Shown: piece after piece, positions 61,542 to 64,000 of the stretch
How the letters are laid out: each line of letters starts with the position of its first letter
Numbering within the stretch: position 1 is the stretch's first letter
Assembly: GCA_023404345.1 (NCBI GenBank)
Contig: JAEYCB010000061.1
Location: 1 to 64,000 of the forward strand
Reading direction: 5' to 3'
DNA: 64,000 nt
DNA from: Bacillota bacterium
GTDB taxonomy: Bacteria; Bacillota; Clostridia; Christensenellales; Aristaeellaceae
Translations under genes and position numbers: made by a program
The notes under the pieces: generated by a model
Databases searched by the model: none
Seen by the model: the letters and a program-made list of their open reading frames with translations, nothing else
Told to the model about the DNA's origin: nothing

Positions 61542-62585
61542 ATGTACAGGACGGGCGTATACTTCGGCCGATTTCTTCCGCCGCACCGTGGTCATCTCTA
61601 CCAGATGATCGAAGCATCCACCCGCTGCGAAAAGCTGCTGGTGGTCATTTCGGACAACGCGGACCAGACCCGTGAAATCTGCCGCCGCGACGGCATTCCG
61701 GAAATCTCCTACCGCCTGCGCAAGCAGTGGATATCCCAGCAGATCCAGGATATCACGCACATCGGTGTGCGCGTGCTGGACGAAACGGATATTCCCGTCT
61801 ATCCGCAGGGATGGGAATTATGGAGCCAGCGCATGCGAGAGGTGGTGGGGGAACCCATCGATGCGTTTTTCGTAGGGGACATGGAATATGGCGAAACGCT
61901 GGCCAAGTATTTTCCCGAATCAGAAGTGGAGCTTTTTGACCCTGCACGAACACGCTATCCGATTTCTGCCACGGACATTCGGGGCGATATTCTGGGCAAC
62001 TGGCACTATATTCTGGGCGCCGCACGTCCGTTTTTTGCCAAAAAGGTGCTGATTGCCGGCACGGAAAGCTGCGGAAAAACCACGCTGACCAAGTGCCTGG
62101 CCAAGCTGTACAACACCTCCTGGTCCGAGGAGGTGGGCCGCTACTATGCGCGCGACTTTCTGGGCAATGATGAAACGATCTACACGGACGTGGATTTCAG
62201 CCGCATCGCGCATATTCAGTACGAACAGGATTATCAGGCGCTTCGCACAGCAAACAAGGTGTGTTTTTTTGACACTGACGCTACCTACACCGACTATTTC
62301 AGCGAGCTCTACATGGGGCATCGTAATGAACTAGTGGAAAAATATATCGATCCGGACCGCTATGACCTGCTGATTTTTCTCACGCCGGATGTGCGCTGGG
62401 TGCCCGATGGGCAGCGTCTCAACGGCGATGAGGACAGGCGCAGAATGCTAAACGACCGCTTGTGGGACATGTACGTAGAGCATGGCTTCAAAGAAAAGAT
62501 GGTTGTGGTCAGCGGAGATTATTCGCAGCGCCTGACGCATGCCATTCGCCTGGTGGATGGGCTGCTGGGCAAATCGCGGCCATAA
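61542..62585 (+). CDS. nadR: NadR-like NMN adenylyltransferase / ribosylnicotinamide kinase
   Basis: 347 residues. The nucleotidyltransferase half has GVYFGRFLPPHRGHLYQM with the HxGH motif (HRGH) and YPISATDIRGD; the kinase half has the P-loop AGTESCGKTTLT, EVGRYYARD and DTDATYTDYF. It converts nicotinamide riboside to NMN and NAD. The helix-turn-helix repressor domain of enterobacterial NadR is absent. ATG 61542 follows AGGGAGGAAG. Confidence 0.93.
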   Translation: MYRTGVYFGRFLPPHRGHLYQMIEASTRCEKLLVVISDNADQTREICRRDGIPEISYRLRKQWISQQIQDITHIGVRVLDETDIPVYPQGWELWSQRMREVVGEPIDAFFVGDMEYGETLAKYFPESEVELFDPARTRYPISATDIRGDILGNWHYILGAARPFFAKKVLIAGTESCGKTTLTKCLAKLYNTSWSEEVGRYYARDFLGNDETIYTDVDFSRIAHIQYEQDYQALRTANKVCFFDTDATYTDYFSELYMGHRNELVEKYIDPDRYDLLIFLTPDVRWVPDGQRLNGDEDRRRMLNDRLWDMYVEHGFKEKMVVVSGDYSQRLTHAIRLVDGLLGKSRP

Positions 62586-62623
62586 AGGAAGGATATTCTG
62601 GGCAATTTCCCTGCCGCACGCTC

Positions 62624-62652
62624 TTGACATTGTGCCGGGCAGTTACTATAAT
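62624..62652 (+). promoter_or_regulatory. Perfect consensus promoter of the 6S RNA
   Basis: TTGACA at 62624-62629 and TATAAT at 62647-62652, spacing 17. One of the few exact consensus promoters in the window. Confidence 0.92.
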
Positions 62653-62658
62653 GATTCC

Positions 62659-62846
62659 AGAGCCTCCTGAAGTGTGCGCCAGGGCCTTGTTTTTACCCAC
62701 ATTTCATAAAACGGAGCTCGGGTTCGGCGTCGGATGTCATGCCCCCGTTCTTTGGGACGCCAGGGGACGGCAAAAGCCGTCGATAGAGCACCGGCCTGCT
62801 TAACATAGCGGGTGAAAAAACGGGTACAGCGGCACTTTGGGTTCTC
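62659..62846 (+). ncRNA. ssrS: 6S RNA
   Basis: A ~190-base transcript with no open frame. The ends pair (AGAGCC with GGTTCT, then AGTGTGCGCC with GGCACTT), leaving a long interrupted hairpin with a central bulge, as 6S RNA has. It shares short pieces with E. coli 6S in matching places: ATTTCATA in the 5' half and GGGTACAGCGGCA near the 3' end. 6S RNA mimics an open promoter and binds sigma-A RNA polymerase. A consensus promoter and terminator bracket it. Confidence 0.8.
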
Positions 62847-62849
62847 GAA

Positions 62850-62886
62850 TAAGCTTTCTGCCTTTGTGGAGAAGGCTCTTTTTCAT
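62850..62886 (+). terminator. Rho-independent terminator of the 6S RNA
   Basis: AGCTTTCTGCCTTTGTGG and AGAAGGCT fold into a hairpin (AGC(T)TTCT with AGAAGGCT) followed by CTTTTTC. Confidence 0.75.
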
Positions 62887-62979
62887 GCCACTTCCGCCAG
62901 AGGGCGTATCCCCAATGCAAGAAGCCGGGCTCATGCTATAATGTTCCATATGACAGGGCCGAAGGAGGCGTAAGCTGTT

Positions 62980-63402
62980 ATGGATTATCAAACTACCGCA
63001 GGAAGCCGTGATGTGGCGAGGGCTGCGATTGAGCTGAGTATGACGCAAAGCCGCGAGGAGGAGCAGCGCTGGCGGCAGCTTTTGCGCCAGCAGGGAATTA
63101 ACGCCGCTGCGGCGGATTTTGGCGGCGACTTTTTGACGGGGATTGTCCGAATTGTGGAGCGGGCCGTGGTTGCCGCCAAGCGGGAACAGGTGATCGGCGA
63201 TTCTCATCTGGAGGAAGGCGGCGTGGCAGGTGCCGCGCGTGAGGCGCTCAACCAGGTCACACCCAAAGCGCTCGGGATGAGCGTGGGAGGAAAGATCGGC
63301 ATTGCGCGCTCCGGGGAGCACGTAGCGGTGGCTGTCTTTTTCAACATCGGTCTTGGCCACCTGGACGAGGTGTGTATCGGCCTGGGACACCGTGCCATTT
63401 GA
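62980..63402 (+). CDS. hutP: HutP-like RNA-binding regulator
   Basis: 140 residues, the full HutP length. DFGGDFLTGIVRIVERAVVAA-type core, REQVIGDSHLEEGGVAGAAREALNQVTPKALG, GGKIGIARSGEHVAVAVFF and LGHRAI at the end are near-complete family matches when split into these blocks. In Bacillus, HutP binds hut mRNA with histidine and magnesium to cause antitermination. No hut genes are here; clostridial copies before cmk are common and their target is unclear. ATG 62980 follows AAGGAGGCG. A TATAAT at 62937-62942 may be its -10. Confidence 0.92.
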   Translation: MDYQTTAGSRDVARAAIELSMTQSREEEQRWRQLLRQQGINAAAADFGGDFLTGIVRIVERAVVAAKREQVIGDSHLEEGGVAGAAREALNQVTPKALGMSVGGKIGIARSGEHVAVAVFFNIGLGHLDEVCIGLGHRAI

Positions 63403-63430
63403 CCGATGGGTTAAGAGGGGGAATGAAAAC

Positions 63431-64000
63431 ATGGTTTTGACCATTGCGATGGATGGGCCTGTAGGCGCAGGCAAAAGCAGCGTGGCCGATGAGGTTGCCA
63501 AGCGGCTGGGCATTTTGCACCTGGATACGGGAGCGATGTACCGCGCTTTTGCCTGGCAGGCGTTGAAAGAGGGCGTGGATACAGGCGACGCACAGGCGCT
63601 GACTGCCCTTGCCGCACGCGTGATGCCTGAAGTGCGCTTTGAAAACGGCGCGCAGCACACGCTGATTGGCGGAAAAGACGTAACGGACTTTATCCGCACG
63701 CCGGAAATCAGCACGGCCGCAAGTGTGGTCTCAACTGTGCCGGGGGTGCGTCAGGCCATGGTTGCCCGCCAGCAGGAAATGGCACAGCGGCAGAGCATGC
63801 TGCTGGATGGACGGGACATTGGAACCCGCGTGCTTCCGAACGCCACCCTCAAAATCTACCTGACCGCCTCGGCCGAGGTTCGGGCACGCCGCCGGTTCGA
63901 TGAACTGCAGGCCAAAGGCGATACATCCACCTATGAGCAGGTGCTTGCGGAGGTACGAAGTCGTGACGAGCGCGACACCACCCGCGAAACCGATCCCCTC
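63431..64000 (+). CDS. cmk: Cytidylate kinase, cut by the window end
   Basis: The first 190 residues of CMP kinase. P-loop AMDGPVGAGKSSVAD, LDTGAMYRAFAWQ and LLDGRDIGTRVLPNA are diagnostic; the LID region RSRDERDTTRETDPL is at the end. It phosphorylates CMP/dCMP. GAGA-type site GGGGGAAT precedes ATG 63431. Roughly 30 more residues are expected beyond the window. Confidence 0.96.
   Translation, partial: MVLTIAMDGPVGAGKSSVADEVAKRLGILHLDTGAMYRAFAWQALKEGVDTGDAQALTALAARVMPEVRFENGAQHTLIGGKDVTDFIRTPEISTAASVVSTVPGVRQAMVARQQEMAQRQSMLLDGRDIGTRVLPNATLKIYLTASAEVRARRRFDELQAKGDTSTYEQVLAEVRSRDERDTTRETDPL

Overview
The window reads as a GC-rich member of the Firmicutes (Bacillota), most likely class Clostridia. 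Supporting signs are sigma-A promoters close to TTGACA/TATAAT, AGGAGG-type ribosome binding sites, a T-box leader, the Asp23-AmaP-DUF2273 trio, the nusB / M22-like / folD / xseA / xseB / ispA string, the CysD-type desulfurase next to thiI, a BofA-like protein, a HutP-like protein before cmk, and a 6S RNA. The species cannot be named from the sequence.

Positions 1-20,300 are an accessory sugar-uptake region. Almost all of it is on the minus strand. It holds two carbohydrate loci. Locus A (242-8079) has a LacI-type regulator, a GH66 dextranase-like enzyme without a signal peptide, a binding protein, two permeases and a GH125-like six-hairpin glycosidase. A perfect 14-base palindrome, GTTATGCGCATAAC, lies in front of both the regulator and the GH66 gene. 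Locus B (11953-20272) has a GH43 glycosidase, a binding protein, two permeases, a PfkB kinase, a class II aldolase and a ROK regulator. Between them are a PucR regulator followed by a truncated NCS1-like permease fused to an AraC remnant, and an intact AraC regulator. Five coding disruptions fall in this first 20.3 kb, and none is seen in the following 43 kb.

Positions 20,750-50,835 are mostly housekeeping genes on the plus strand: three tRNAs, hisS-aspS, the Asp23 envelope module, nusB to ispA, a desulfurase-thiI pair, cggR-pgk-tpiA-gpmI with a recognisable CggR operator but no gapA, ruvC-ruvA-ruvB-queA, an MFS exporter, a DUF1846 protein and pyrG.

Positions 52,000-64,000 hold two divergent amino-acid ABC transporters. 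The minus-strand one (TrpXYZ-like) sits behind a T-box whose specifier appears to be UUC. The plus-strand one is livJHMGF. Then follow a membrane protein, a NadR-like bifunctional enzyme, a 6S RNA, hutP and cmk, which is cut by the window end.

Two themes run across the window. All four ABC binding-protein genes are followed by a strong perfect stem-loop before the first permease gene. At least three of the four binding proteins carry signal peptides without a lipidation cysteine, which is unusual for a Gram-positive.
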